Assembly: GCF_014197855.1 (NCBI RefSeq) | Contig: NZ_JACIGJ010000024.1 | Coordinates: 1-46,354, forward strand | DNA from: Roseospira marina | GTDB taxonomy: Bacteria > Pseudomonadota > Alphaproteobacteria > Rhodospirillales > Rhodospirillaceae | Direction of reading: 5' to 3' | DNA length: 46,354 nt | Shown: positions 8,040 to 18,732 of the stretch, one piece after another | Layout of the letters: the number at the start of each line of letters is the position of its first letter | Position numbering within the stretch: position 1 is the stretch's first letter | The notes under the pieces: generated by a model | What the model was told of the DNA's origin: nothing | Seen by the model: the letters and a program-made list of their open reading frames with translations, nothing else | Databases searched by the model: none | Program-made: the position numbers and the translations under genes

Positions 8040-8897
8040 CTACTCGGTTTTCGGAACAATTTCGTCCAGCGGCGTGGTCTCGATCTCGGCACCGTCCCGC
8101 AGGTCTTCGACCAGAGCGGCGATGCGATCCTGGGCGATCTCCGTGGTCAGCTCGTTCCGGACGTCGTCCAGGCTCGGGGGCTCGGACATGCGGCGGTCGG
8201 TCACCTTAATGATGTGCCAGCCGAACTGCGTCTGCACCGGCTCCTTGGTATAGGCGCCGGCCTCAAGGTCGAAGGCCGCCTTGGCGAACGGTTCGACCAT
8301 CTGGCCGTCGCGCTGGAAGTAACCCAGATCGCCGCCGTTCGGCGCCGACGGGCCGGTGGACTCGGCCTTGGCCAGTTCCGCGAAATCGGCGCCGTCCTCA
8401 AGCTGCGCGATCAGGTCGCGGGCCTTCTCCTCGGACTCCACCAGGATGTGGGAGGCCTTCACCTCTTCCTGCGGCGGGTTGGCGGCCTTGTACTCCTCGT
8501 ACTTCGCCTCCAGCGCCTCGTCGGTGGCGGCGTCCTCGACCACATGGGTCAGATAGACGCTGCGGATAATCTCGTCGCGCACCGCGTTCAGGCGCTCGGC
8601 CACCTCCGGGTTATCCCCGAACCCTTCGGCCTTGGCCTTGTCCGCGATCAACTGGCCCTCGACCAGATGATTGACCAGCGAGTCATACAGCATCGCCAGC
8701 GGCACCTGACCGAGCTGCGGATCACGGGACCGCACGGCCTGCACCTCGGCGAGGGTAATTTCATGGCCGTTGACGACGGCCACCACCGTGCTGGGATCAA
8801 GGCTTGGCTGCTGCGCCAGCGCAGAGCCGGTGCCGGCGGCAGCGGCCAGCGTCAGGCCCGCGGCGAAGGCCAGGGCACGGGAAGCGGAACGAACCAT
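8040..8897 (-). CDS. Exported parvulin-type peptidyl-prolyl cis-trans isomerase
   Basis: A 285-residue precursor. Residues 1-29 are a Sec signal peptide (MVRSASRALAFAAGLTLAAA, ending GSALAQ). Residues about 40-125 resemble the SurA/PrsA N-terminal helical chaperone segment. Residues about 130-230 are the parvulin domain, with VKASHILVESEEKARDL, DFAELAKAESTGPSA-NGGDLGYF and FGWHIIKVTDRR. It should assist folding of exported or outer-membrane proteins in the periplasm. ATG 8897 was chosen because it starts the signal peptide and has AAGGAT upstream. It is first in the operon with argJ and is divergent from secA, so the two secretion-related genes share a 300-bp promoter region. Confidence 0.9.
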   Translation of the reverse strand: MVRSASRALAFAAGLTLAAAAGTGSALAQQPSLDPSTVVAVVNGHEITLAEVQAVRSRDPQLGQVPLAMLYDSLVNHLVEGQLIADKAKAEGFGDNPEVAERLNAVRDEIIRSVYLTHVVEDAATDEALEAKYEEYKAANPPQEEVKASHILVESEEKARDLIAQLEDGADFAELAKAESTGPSAPNGGDLGYFQRDGQMVEPFAKAAFDLEAGAYTKEPVQTQFGWHIIKVTDRRMSEPPSLDDVRNELTTEIAQDRIAALVEDLRDGAEIETTPLDEIVPKTE

Positions 8898-9075
8898 GTC
8901 GCGGTATCCTTGATGACGTCGAAAAGAAAAAAGGGTCGGCAAACGTGCCGAACGCAATGGGCGGAACCCTGACCGCTCCGGGGACGCGCGTCAACCGTCC
9001 GCACCCGGTGCGTTTTGAAGGGTGACCTTGGTTAGAGCGCCACTTTGACCGTTTTAGGGCGGCACCGGGGCGTCG

Positions 9076-9104
9076 TTGACAGCCTTGGCAGCGCTCTCTA
9101 TCTC
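9076..9104 (+). promoter_or_regulatory. Sigma-70 promoter of secA
   Basis: A consensus TTGACA (9076-9081), 17-bp spacer and TATCTC (9099-9104) lie about 90 bp upstream of the secA start codon. Confidence 0.65.
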
Positions 9105-9199
9105 TTGCCGGTCGCGCGGCCCCGGGGTCACGCGAAGCGCGGTCGCGCGCCCGCACGGCCCCAATCCGCCCCGTCCGCCCCCGTTTCCGAGGATCCTCC

Positions 9200-11938
<2,739 letters not shown>

Positions 11939-12150
11939 CGCCGCACCGACGGACCGGCGGGAGACGAGAGATCGGGGTCCGGAGACTCACCGGATGTGGA
12001 AGGGCCCCCGGCCCCTGCGCGGCCGCTGTATCGCCCGCACGCGGCCCGGCCTGTGTTGTGGCGGGACGCCGAATTTGATAGGGTGTCCCTTGATGTGGGC
12101 GTGGGTTGATCGGTGACCCGCGCCAAACCCCGGAGACGGGAGCGTGCGTG

Positions 12151-12363
12151 ATGAATGTGAGCACCCTTGCCGGCGGCACCATGCTGTCCCAGGCCGTGAG
12201 TCTGTTGCACACCCAGACCTCCATGCTGAAAATGAGCGCGGAAGCCGATCAGGCCGTGGCCGGCCTGCTTCAGTCGTCGGGTGGACAGGCGCAAAACCCC
12301 TCGCAGGCCGTGACCCCGGCCGCCGGTTCCGGCAAAGGAACGCAGGTGGATATCACCGCCTGA
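12151..12363 (+). CDS. YjfB-like putative motility protein
   Basis: A 70-residue protein beginning MNVSTLAGGTMLSQAVSLLH, followed by a Met/Ala-rich helical half and a Pro/Gly/Ser tail ending VDITA. Size and the pattern of an amphipathic N-terminal helix resemble the small YjfB family of putative motility proteins; function is unproven. ATG 12151 is preceded by GGAGACGGG; a further upstream ATG at 12106 would add 15 non-conserved residues. The mRNA probably starts in the 210-bp gap after secA. No flagellar neighbours are in view. Confidence 0.6.
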   Translation: MNVSTLAGGTMLSQAVSLLHTQTSMLKMSAEADQAVAGLLQSSGGQAQNPSQAVTPAAGSGKGTQVDITA

Positions 12364-12453
12364 GCGCGGTCCGTCCCCTAGCCGGCCCCCTCGCCCCAGC
12401 CTGGGGGAGGTGTCCGGCCATGACGGGACCGGGCCGCCACGGGAGATCCCCGC

Positions 12454-12693
12454 ATGGCTGAAACACCCGGCGTTGCCGGCTCCCCCCCACCGCCGCTCCC
12501 CGCGCGCGGCGAAGCGGTTCGTCTGTCCGTTCCCGGCGTCGATGATCGCGGGACGCGGGGTCCTCGTGCCGAAGCCAGAACATCCGACCTCCAGACGTCG
12601 GAGGAGCGGCGTCCGCCCCACATCATCCGGTTCCAGGGCCGGGAACTGGACCCCGACGCACCGCGTGGGACATACTTGGACATTACCGTGTAG
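12454..12693 (+). CDS. Small protein of unknown function
   Basis: 79 residues, preceded by GGGAGA at ribosome-binding distance. The first half is low-complexity Pro/Gly/Arg. The last 25 residues look folded (PPHIIRFQGRELDPDAPRGT, then YLDITV). The C-terminus resembles the end of the preceding YjfB-like protein (VDITA versus LDITV), which may be coincidence. It sits between that gene and a Nudix gene on the same strand. Confidence 0.45.
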   Translation: MAETPGVAGSPPPPLPARGEAVRLSVPGVDDRGTRGPRAEARTSDLQTSEERRPPHIIRFQGRELDPDAPRGTYLDITV

Positions 12694-12746
12694 TCTCGCC
12701 CAGCTGCGGGGCGACGGCCCCGCAATCCGGAGAGGGCGGACGGGCC

Positions 12747-13328
12747 TTGAGCGTCGATCGCATTCACAAGACCTACTTCATGCCGGTCCCCGGCGGCGCC
12801 CGGGGCGCGGGCCCCACCGTCGCCATGGTGCCCGATGGCGATGATCGCGAGCGGCTGGTCTGCACCGATTGCGGCTATGTCCGCTACGACAACCCGAAGA
12901 TCATCGTCGGCGCCGTGTGCACCTGGGAGGACCGGTACCTTCTGGTCCGGCGCGCCATTCCGCCACGCGAAGGCCATTGGTGCCTGCCCTCGGGCTTCAT
13001 GGAACTGGGCGAAAGCACGGAAGCCGGCGCCACGCGCGAGGTGTGGGAAGAGGCCTGCGCCCGGGTGGCGGTGACGGATCTCCTGGCCCTGTACAACCTG
13101 GCGCACATCAGTCAGGTGCATTTGATCTACCGCGCCCGCATGCTGACGCCGGATTGCGCGCCCGGCCCGGAAAGTCAGGAGGTTACGCTGGTCGCCTGGG
13201 ACGAACTGCCCTGGAACGACCTCGCCTATCCCAACGTCGCCTGGGCGTTACGCCAGCACCGCGCCATGCGGGGCCGCGCCAACTTCGCACCGCTGGGCGT
13301 TCCGGACGACGACGATCCGTTAACCTGA
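12747..13328 (+). CDS. Nudix hydrolase with zinc-ribbon-like N-terminus (NUDIX, NudC-like)
   Basis: A 193-residue protein. Residues about 38-48 carry one CTDCGYVRYDN knuckle, half of the zinc ribbon seen in NADH pyrophosphatase-type Nudix enzymes. The Nudix domain spans about 50-165 with GFMELGESTEAGATREVWEE (then AC) as a complete Nudix box. Substrate is unknown, possibly a nucleotide-diphosphate derivative such as NADH or ADP-ribose. The start is TTG 12747, preceded by GGAGAGG; ATG 12780 is an alternative that would remove 11 residues. It ends 109 bp before tRNA-Leu. Confidence 0.85.
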   Translation: MSVDRIHKTYFMPVPGGARGAGPTVAMVPDGDDRERLVCTDCGYVRYDNPKIIVGAVCTWEDRYLLVRRAIPPREGHWCLPSGFMELGESTEAGATREVWEEACARVAVTDLLALYNLAHISQVHLIYRARMLTPDCAPGPESQEVTLVAWDELPWNDLAYPNVAWALRQHRAMRGRANFAPLGVPDDDDPLT

Positions 13329-13381
13329 CGCGCCCGAAACGGCTGGCCTTCCAAAGGCTGACACCGGGTCCAGATGCGCCC

Positions 13382-13410
13382 TTGTGTTGTTGCGCGCGCC
13401 CCTCTATTTT
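13382..13410 (+). promoter_or_regulatory. Promoter of tRNA-Leu
   Basis: TTGTGT (13382-13387), 17-bp spacer, TATTTT (13405-13410), 27 bp upstream of the mature tRNA 5' end. Confidence 0.55.
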
Positions 13411-13437
13411 ACGGCCGCTCCGCTGGGAGGGGTTTTA

Positions 13438-13521
13438 GCGGGCGTGGCGGAAGTGGTAGACGCTGGCGACTTAAAATCGCTTGGTATATCCGTGCCGGTT
13501 CGAGTCCGGCCGCCCGCACCA
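13438..13521 (+). tRNA. tRNA-Leu (anticodon UAA)
   Basis: The acceptor stem GCGGGCG pairs with CGCCCGC. D arm GCG/CGC, anticodon stem GGCGA/TCGCT with loop CTTAAAA (anticodon TAA at 13472-13474), class II variable arm, and T arm GCCGG-TTCGAGT-CCGGC. Discriminator A and an encoded CCA (13519-13521). It has its own promoter upstream. Confidence 0.95.
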
Positions 13522-13767
13522 CCGGACCGAGCGCCACACCATCAGACATCTCGGATAGAACACTCCACCCGGCGCGCCGGTCCCAGCCGCGGGTGAGCCG
13601 ATCGTTCAAAACCGGCACCACATCGCGGTCCTATTACTGAACGTGACTCGGCTCTAACCCCATGACTGGAGAGCCGTGTCACGTGCCGGAACGGCATCCG
13701 ACGGCGATTCCGTTCTGGCGCACTTCCGTTCTGGCGCAATCTGGTCCACGGGATCCCCTGCGCGCGA

Positions 13768-16700
13768 TCAAGCGCGGGCGTCCTGCGGCGGCCCGGGAAA
13801 CTCCATCACCACCGCAAGACCGCCACCGTCCGCTTCGTCCAGACGCACCGTGCCACCGTGAAGGCTGAGAATGCGGTGCACGAGCGATAGGCCGAGTCCC
13901 ACCCCCTCCACCTCGGAATCCCCGGACTCCCCGCGATAGAACGGCTCGAACGCCTTTGCGCGGGCCTCCTCCGCCATGCCAGGCCCCTGGTCGATGACGG
14001 CGATGCACACCCCCCCGATGGCGTCGCTCCACCGCGCGCGAACCCGAACGGCGCCATCCGCCGGCCCGTACTTGAACGCATTGTCCAGCACGTTGATCAG
14101 CACCTGCTTCAAACGGATCGGATCGGCCCACACGGCGATAGCCTCGGGCTCCAGCTCGTATTCAACGACGGTCCGGTCGGCGCGGCTCTGGGCGCGGGCT
14201 GTTCGAACAGCCTCCGCGACGGCCGCCTGGACCGGGATCCGCGTCGGCGCCATCTCCAGGTGCCCCGCCTCGATCCGGGCCATGTCCAGGATGTCGTTCA
14301 CCAGATCGCGCAAATGCCCGGCGGCGCGCAGAACCATCCGCAGGGCCTCGGCCTGCGGCGCCGCCAGCGTCCCGTACACATCGTCCAGCAACGCGTCCGT
14401 GAACCCAAGCACGGCATTCAGAGGCGTGCGCAGGTCATGGCTGAGGTTGGCCAAGAACCGCGTTTTGGCGTCGTTCGCGGCGGTTGCGGTCGCGATTGCC
14501 ACCTCCTTGTCCGCGATAAGCCGGCGTTCCGTCGTGATGTCGCGGAAGATGGCCACCGCCGCCACCACCACGCCGTCGTCGTCGAACACCGGTGCGGCGC
14601 TTATGGCGATATCGTAGTGACGGTCGTCCGCCCGGACCAGCCGCGCGGTCTCGGCCAGCGCCTTTCGACTGTTCAAGGCGCGCAGGAGAATCCAGTCCTC
14701 CGGCTTCACCGCCGCGCCGTCGTCACGGTACGCTTGGCCCCAGAACCGCGGGCCGTCCAACACCCGGGCGCCTTCCGGATCCCCGGTGGCCAAGCGCCGT
14801 GCCGCATCGTTGACCAAGACCATGCGCCCGTCGGCGCCCGCGATGACGATGCCTTCGGTCGCCTGCTGCATCACCGAACTGAACAGGGTGCGTTGGCGCG
14901 CGGTCTCGCGCTGAATCCGCGTTTCCTCGGTGATATCGATCAGGCTGACCACAACCCCGTCAATGCGGTCATCCGAAGTGCGGTAGGGGTTGATGCGCTC
15001 GCTGAACCACCGGTCATCCTCGCTTTCGAACACATGCGAGGTCGGGCGCAGGCTGCGCGTGACGGAAAGGATGCGTTCATGGAGCCCCTCGTCCATCGCG
15101 CTCAGGCGCAACTCCGACACCGGACGCCCGAGGTCCGACGACCGGAGCTTGAACAGCGTGGCCGCCTGCGGGGTGAAGCGGTTGATGATGCCGTTCTTGT
15201 TGACGAAGACCACCGCAATGTCCGTGGCTTCGAACAGATTCGTCAGATCGTTGTTGGCCTGCTCCAGCTCCGAGACCTTTTCCTGGAGCTGAGCGTTGAC
15301 GGTGGTCAGCTCCTCGTTCAGCGACTGAAGCTCTTCCTTCGAGGTTTCCAGCTCCTCGTTGGTGGACTGGAACTCCTCGTTCATGGACATGACCTCCTCG
15401 TTGGAGGCCTTGAGCTCTTCGTTGGATGTCTCCAGTTCTTCGATCGTCGACTGAAGATCCTCACGAGTGGACGTCAGCTCCTGTTCGAGCTGGCGCACCA
15501 TCCAGGACGTTTCCGCGTCGTTGTCCTGTTCCAGGACGTCCGTCTCTTCCGACTGGAACGCGATCAGAAACAGCGTTTCCAGTTGTGACTCCACCGTGGC
15601 CACGGCGAGGCGCACGGCGAGGCGCTGGCCCCGCGGATCGCGCACCGACACGGACTCGCTGACAACACGCGGCGGCTTCTTCGGGTCGCCGTTCTCGCGA
15701 ACGGTCCGCATAAGGCTGCGCAGGCGTGTTTTGACCCCGGGCCGGAGCATGTCCATCAGGCTCCGCGTCGGTTCCCCCGGCGGCTGGGTCAGAAACGGGG
15801 TCGTATCGCCGTGGTAGTACCGCACCTGGTGCGCCGCATCGATCAGGACGCACGGCGGCGAGACGTGCTCCAGGATGGCGCGGTGCGCGATCTCCCGGAT
15901 CGACATGGTGTTCGACCGCGTGGGAGCGGACCCGGCCTGATGGGCGATGGGGCTGGGCGGTGGCGGCGACAGCACGGGAATGGCGGACTGCCCCGTGCGG
16001 CGGAACAGACGGTGCTTTTTCGAGACCACCGAGAACAGGTCATCCGCGCGCCCGACACTCTCCGACGACCCGAGCAGCAGGAACCCGCCCTCGCGCAGCG
16101 CGAACGAAAATACGCCCATGACGCGAGCCTGAACCTCGTTTTTAAGATAAATCAGTAAGTTGCGGCAGCTCAACAGATCGATCCGCGAGAACGGGGGATC
16201 CGTCAGCAGGTTCTGCTCGGCGAACACCACCATGTCCCGCAGGGCCTTGCCGACCACATAGGTCCCGTCCTGCTGCACGAAATACCGATTCAGCCAGTGC
16301 TCGGGCAGATCAGCCGCGATGCCCTCCGCATACACGCCCTCGCGCGCCACGCGCAGGGCCTGCGTGTCCACATCGGTCGCGAAGATCTGCACCGGCCGCT
16401 GACGCATTGTCTTGTCCATGGTGTCCTGGACCAGCATCGCCAGCGTGTAGGCTTCCTCGCCGGTCGCACAGCCAGGCACCCAGATGCGCAGCGGGTCCTC
16501 CGGCCCGTCGCCGATCAACTCGGGCAACGCCATTCCGCGCAGCGCCTCGAACACCTCCGGATCGCGGAAGAAGCTGGTCACACTGATCAGCAGGTCCCGC
16601 GACAGGGCCTTGCGCTCGCCCGGATCGTTGCGCAGCATCGTCAGGTACTCGTCCGCATCCTCGATCCGGACCATGCTCATCCGCCGCTCGATGCGGCGGA

Positions 16701-17412
16701 CCACCGTGCTGGTCTTGTAGAATCGGAAGTCCATGCCGCTCTGGTGCGCGAGCACGGAGACCAGCCGATTGAAGGCGTTCTGACTGGGCGCGGCCTCCTC
16801 GCTGGAGGCCCGCTCGCGCACGCGGCGCTCGAACGCCAGCAGGGTCGCGGGCATGTCGGCGATGTCGAGGGCGTTGTCCACCACGCCGGTGCGGATCGCG
16901 CTGGTGGGCATGCCGTCGTAGTCGGCGGTCGCCGGCGCCTGAACCAGACAGAGGCCGCCGCGCTCCTTGATCTCGCGCAGGCCCAGCGAGCCGTCCGTGC
17001 CGGTGCCCGACAGGACGATGGCCGCCGCATCCTCCGACCGTTCCTCCGCCAGCGACCGGAAAAACGTGTCGATGGCCATGCGCTCGCCGCGCCGCTCGCG
17101 CGGCTGGATCAGGCGCAGGGCGCCATCCTTGAGGATGACATGCTCACCCGGCGGAATCATGTAGACGTGATCGCGCTCCGGCACCATGCCGTCGCCGATT
17201 TCACGCACCGTCATGGTCGTGCGCCGCGACAGCAGGTCCGTCATCATGCTGGGGTGTTCAGGATCGAGATGCTGGATGAACACGAAGGTCATGCCCGTAT
17301 CCGGGGGCAAGACCTCCAGCAGGGTCTGGAACGCCTTCAACCCACCCGCTGAAGCCCCGACGCCCACCAGCAGGGGCATCGGGGCTTTCGGGTCTGCTGC
17401 GGTGTTATCCAT
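13768..17412 (-). CDS. CheB-CheR-PAS-histidine kinase multidomain protein
   Basis: A 1214-residue signalling protein. The CheB methylesterase domain (about 10-195) has catalytic Ser in VGASAGG, His in FIQHLDPEH and Asp in SGTGTDGSLG, without the usual N-terminal receiver. The CheR methyltransferase (about 210-480) has the SAM-binding VPGCATGEEAYTLAM and the DLLSCRNLLIYL motif. A PAS-like region precedes a long coiled coil of repeated EELE-SNEEL heptads (about 645-730), two more PAS domains, HisKA with FLANLSHDLRTPLNAVLGF (His about 992), and HATPase with DNAFKYGP, DQGPGM and GLGLS. All catalytic motifs look intact. Such stand-alone proteins respond to unknown signals outside the main chemotaxis operon. 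ATG 17412 begins the conserved part; no response regulator is adjacent. Confidence 0.92.
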   Translation of the reverse strand: MDNTAADPKAPMPLLVGVGASAGGLKAFQTLLEVLPPDTGMTFVFIQHLDPEHPSMMTDLLSRRTTMTVREIGDGMVPERDHVYMIPPGEHVILKDGALRLIQPRERRGERMAIDTFFRSLAEERSEDAAAIVLSGTGTDGSLGLREIKERGGLCLVQAPATADYDGMPTSAIRTGVVDNALDIADMPATLLAFERRVRERASSEEAAPSQNAFNRLVSVLAHQSGMDFRFYKTSTVVRRIERRMSMVRIEDADEYLTMLRNDPGERKALSRDLLISVTSFFRDPEVFEALRGMALPELIGDGPEDPLRIWVPGCATGEEAYTLAMLVQDTMDKTMRQRPVQIFATDVDTQALRVAREGVYAEGIAADLPEHWLNRYFVQQDGTYVVGKALRDMVVFAEQNLLTDPPFSRIDLLSCRNLLIYLKNEVQARVMGVFSFALREGGFLLLGSSESVGRADDLFSVVSKKHRLFRRTGQSAIPVLSPPPPSPIAHQAGSAPTRSNTMSIREIAHRAILEHVSPPCVLIDAAHQVRYYHGDTTPFLTQPPGEPTRSLMDMLRPGVKTRLRSLMRTVRENGDPKKPPRVVSESVSVRDPRGQRLAVRLAVATVESQLETLFLIAFQSEETDVLEQDNDAETSWMVRQLEQELTSTREDLQSTIEELETSNEELKASNEEVMSMNEEFQSTNEELETSKEELQSLNEELTTVNAQLQEKVSELEQANNDLTNLFEATDIAVVFVNKNGIINRFTPQAATLFKLRSSDLGRPVSELRLSAMDEGLHERILSVTRSLRPTSHVFESEDDRWFSERINPYRTSDDRIDGVVVSLIDITEETRIQRETARQRTLFSSVMQQATEGIVIAGADGRMVLVNDAARRLATGDPEGARVLDGPRFWGQAYRDDGAAVKPEDWILLRALNSRKALAETARLVRADDRHYDIAISAAPVFDDDGVVVAAVAIFRDITTERRLIADKEVAIATATAANDAKTRFLANLSHDLRTPLNAVLGFTDALLDDVYGTLAAPQAEALRMVLRAAGHLRDLVNDILDMARIEAGHLEMAPTRIPVQAAVAEAVRTARAQSRADRTVVEYELEPEAIAVWADPIRLKQVLINVLDNAFKYGPADGAVRVRARWSDAIGGVCIAVIDQGPGMAEEARAKAFEPFYRGESGDSEVEGVGLGLSLVHRILSLHGGTVRLDEADGGGLAVVMEFPGPPQDARA

Positions 17413-17663
17413 GCGGGTCCGTCGGGAACGATGCCGCCCTGAAGCGTTCACCCCGCCGAGGGTGGCTCCCGAAGGACGCGTTCACGCCTTTCGCTCTCAA
17501 GCTTTAGCATCAGAGAGTCGCACACCCGATCGGCCGCCGCAACGCCCGATGGTGACCGACGTCCGACGACTGTGTGGCGCGTCCTTCACAGGATCGCACC
17601 GCGCGGGCCGGACGATGACACAGGGATGGCGGCCCTGATGACCGGAGCCCGTCGGACGGCCCC

Positions 17664-17963
17664 TCAGTCGAACGCGCTCAGGCGGTGCTTGCGGCGCCGG
17701 ATGCGGCCGACCAGGACCAGCAGAAGCCCCGTCAGGCCCACGGCGATCCACGCCGGCAGAACCATCACCGAGGCGGTGACCATCTCGAGCCAATGATCGG
17801 AAGGGGCCGCCGCACTCGACGGCACGCCGGACAGCAGGGTCCAGACATCGCCCGTCGCCAGGACGGGACGCGGCCCGGGGCCGAGCGCGAGCACAGCCTC
17901 CGCCGACGCGGCGACGAAGGCCATGGCAATCAGGACCCATCCGAGAAATCGCATCAGAATCAT
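17664..17963 (-). CDS. Small two-helix membrane protein, unknown function
   Basis: 99 residues. The first hydrophobic helix (MRFLGWVLIAMAFVAASAEA, about 4-23) looks like a signal anchor. A loop with LGPGPRPVLATGDVWTLLSG follows, then a second helix (about 64-85, VLPAWIAVGLTGLLLVLVG) and a basic tail RIRRRKHR, suggesting the C-terminus is cytosolic. Start 17963 follows CCGGGAT; a second ATG at 17954 is possible. Unrelated in sequence to its neighbours. Confidence 0.6.
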   Translation of the reverse strand: MILMRFLGWVLIAMAFVAASAEAVLALGPGPRPVLATGDVWTLLSGVPSSAAAPSDHWLEMVTASVMVLPAWIAVGLTGLLLVLVGRIRRRKHRLSAFD

Positions 17964-18023
17964 TGGATCCCGGGCCTCTGTTCCGAACTTTGAAGACCAG
18001 AGTCCAGAATCTGCCCGTAACAA

Positions 18024-18424
18024 GCGGTTCTCGCAACACTTTTTTTCAGTACATTTTTACGAATAGGGTATGACTTTGGGTGTATGCAGCCGCCCATCAA
18101 CCGGCCCGAAACCGGCCCCGCAACGCCCCCCCTGCCCCAACGCGCCCCCCTCTCGCCGCCAATGGCCGGAGTCGCCGGGCGCCCCTGCAACACCACCGGT
18201 AAGCGTGCGCTGTTAAGCGGGCGGCGTTGAGCAGCCGGCGTTAAGGGGAGCGCAGACCCCGGATCCCCCGGACGAATGGGGCGACTCCGGCCTGACATCG
18301 CGGCACCGCAGGCCGGCGAAAACGCCGGTAAACGGTGCCGTGACCGGTCCGGCAAAAGCCATTGCATCGACCCCGGACGTTCGGTATTGTCCGCGCCTCC
18401 CTGGGGAAACCAACCCCGGCGCGT
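18024..18424. other. Gene-free stretch upstream of tRNA-Ser
   Basis: It holds an AT-rich patch at about 18,030-18,085, unusual for this genome and probably the promoter region of the reverse-strand small membrane protein, and the tRNA-Ser promoter at its right end. No coding sequence is supported. Confidence 0.5.
18362..18390 (+). promoter_or_regulatory. Promoter of tRNA-Ser
   Basis: TTGCAT (18362-18367), 17-bp spacer, TATTGT (18385-18390), 34 bp upstream of the tRNA 5' end. Confidence 0.55.
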
Positions 18425-18515
18425 GGAGGGATGGCCGAGCGGTCGAAGGCGCACGCCTGGAAAGTGTGTATACCCTAACCCGGTATCGAGGGTTCGAATC
18501 CCTCTCCCTCCGCCA
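18425..18515 (+). tRNA. tRNA-Ser (anticodon GGA); probable island integration site
   Basis: The acceptor stem GGAGGGA pairs with TCCCTCC. Anticodon loop CTGGAAA (GGA at 18459-18461), long class II variable arm, T arm with GGTTCGAATCC, discriminator G and encoded CCA (18513-18515). An integrase gene starts 217 bp downstream in the same direction, the usual arrangement for elements that insert at a tRNA 3' end. Confidence 0.95.
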
Positions 18516-18526
18516 ATTGCTTTATC

Positions 18527-18549
18527 AGGGGCCGTCAGGATAGGCCCCT
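18527..18549 (+). terminator. Hairpin after tRNA-Ser
   Basis: A perfect 7-bp stem (AGGGGCC/GGCCCCT) with a 9-base loop, 11 bp after the tRNA CCA. No T-run; it may end tRNA transcription or belong to the attachment region. Confidence 0.35.
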
Positions 18550-18604
18550 CCACCTTGAAAAGGCTTGCGTTCTCCCGGTTCTCATGGCCATTTCGACTCA
18601 GGCC

Positions 18605-18650
18605 CCACCATCCCAATCCACCGTCACGTGGTGGACCGGATGGTGGATTG
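18605..18650. repeat. Overlapping inverted repeats in the left attachment region
   Basis: Two perfect, partly overlapping 9-bp inverted repeats: CCACCATCC (18605-18613) with GGATGGTGG (18638-18646), and CAATCCACC (18614-18622) with GGTGGATTG (18642-18650). A further TCCACCACTT copy lies at about 18,680. Lying between tRNA-Ser and the integrase, they could be recombinase arm sites or excisionase sites (inference). Confidence 0.5.
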
Positions 18651-18732
18651 AGAACCGGCCTCGGACCAAGTGGGACACAGTCCACCACTTCGGCCCGAGA
18701 CCCCCGGAAAACCGGGAGGAGACGGACGGCGG

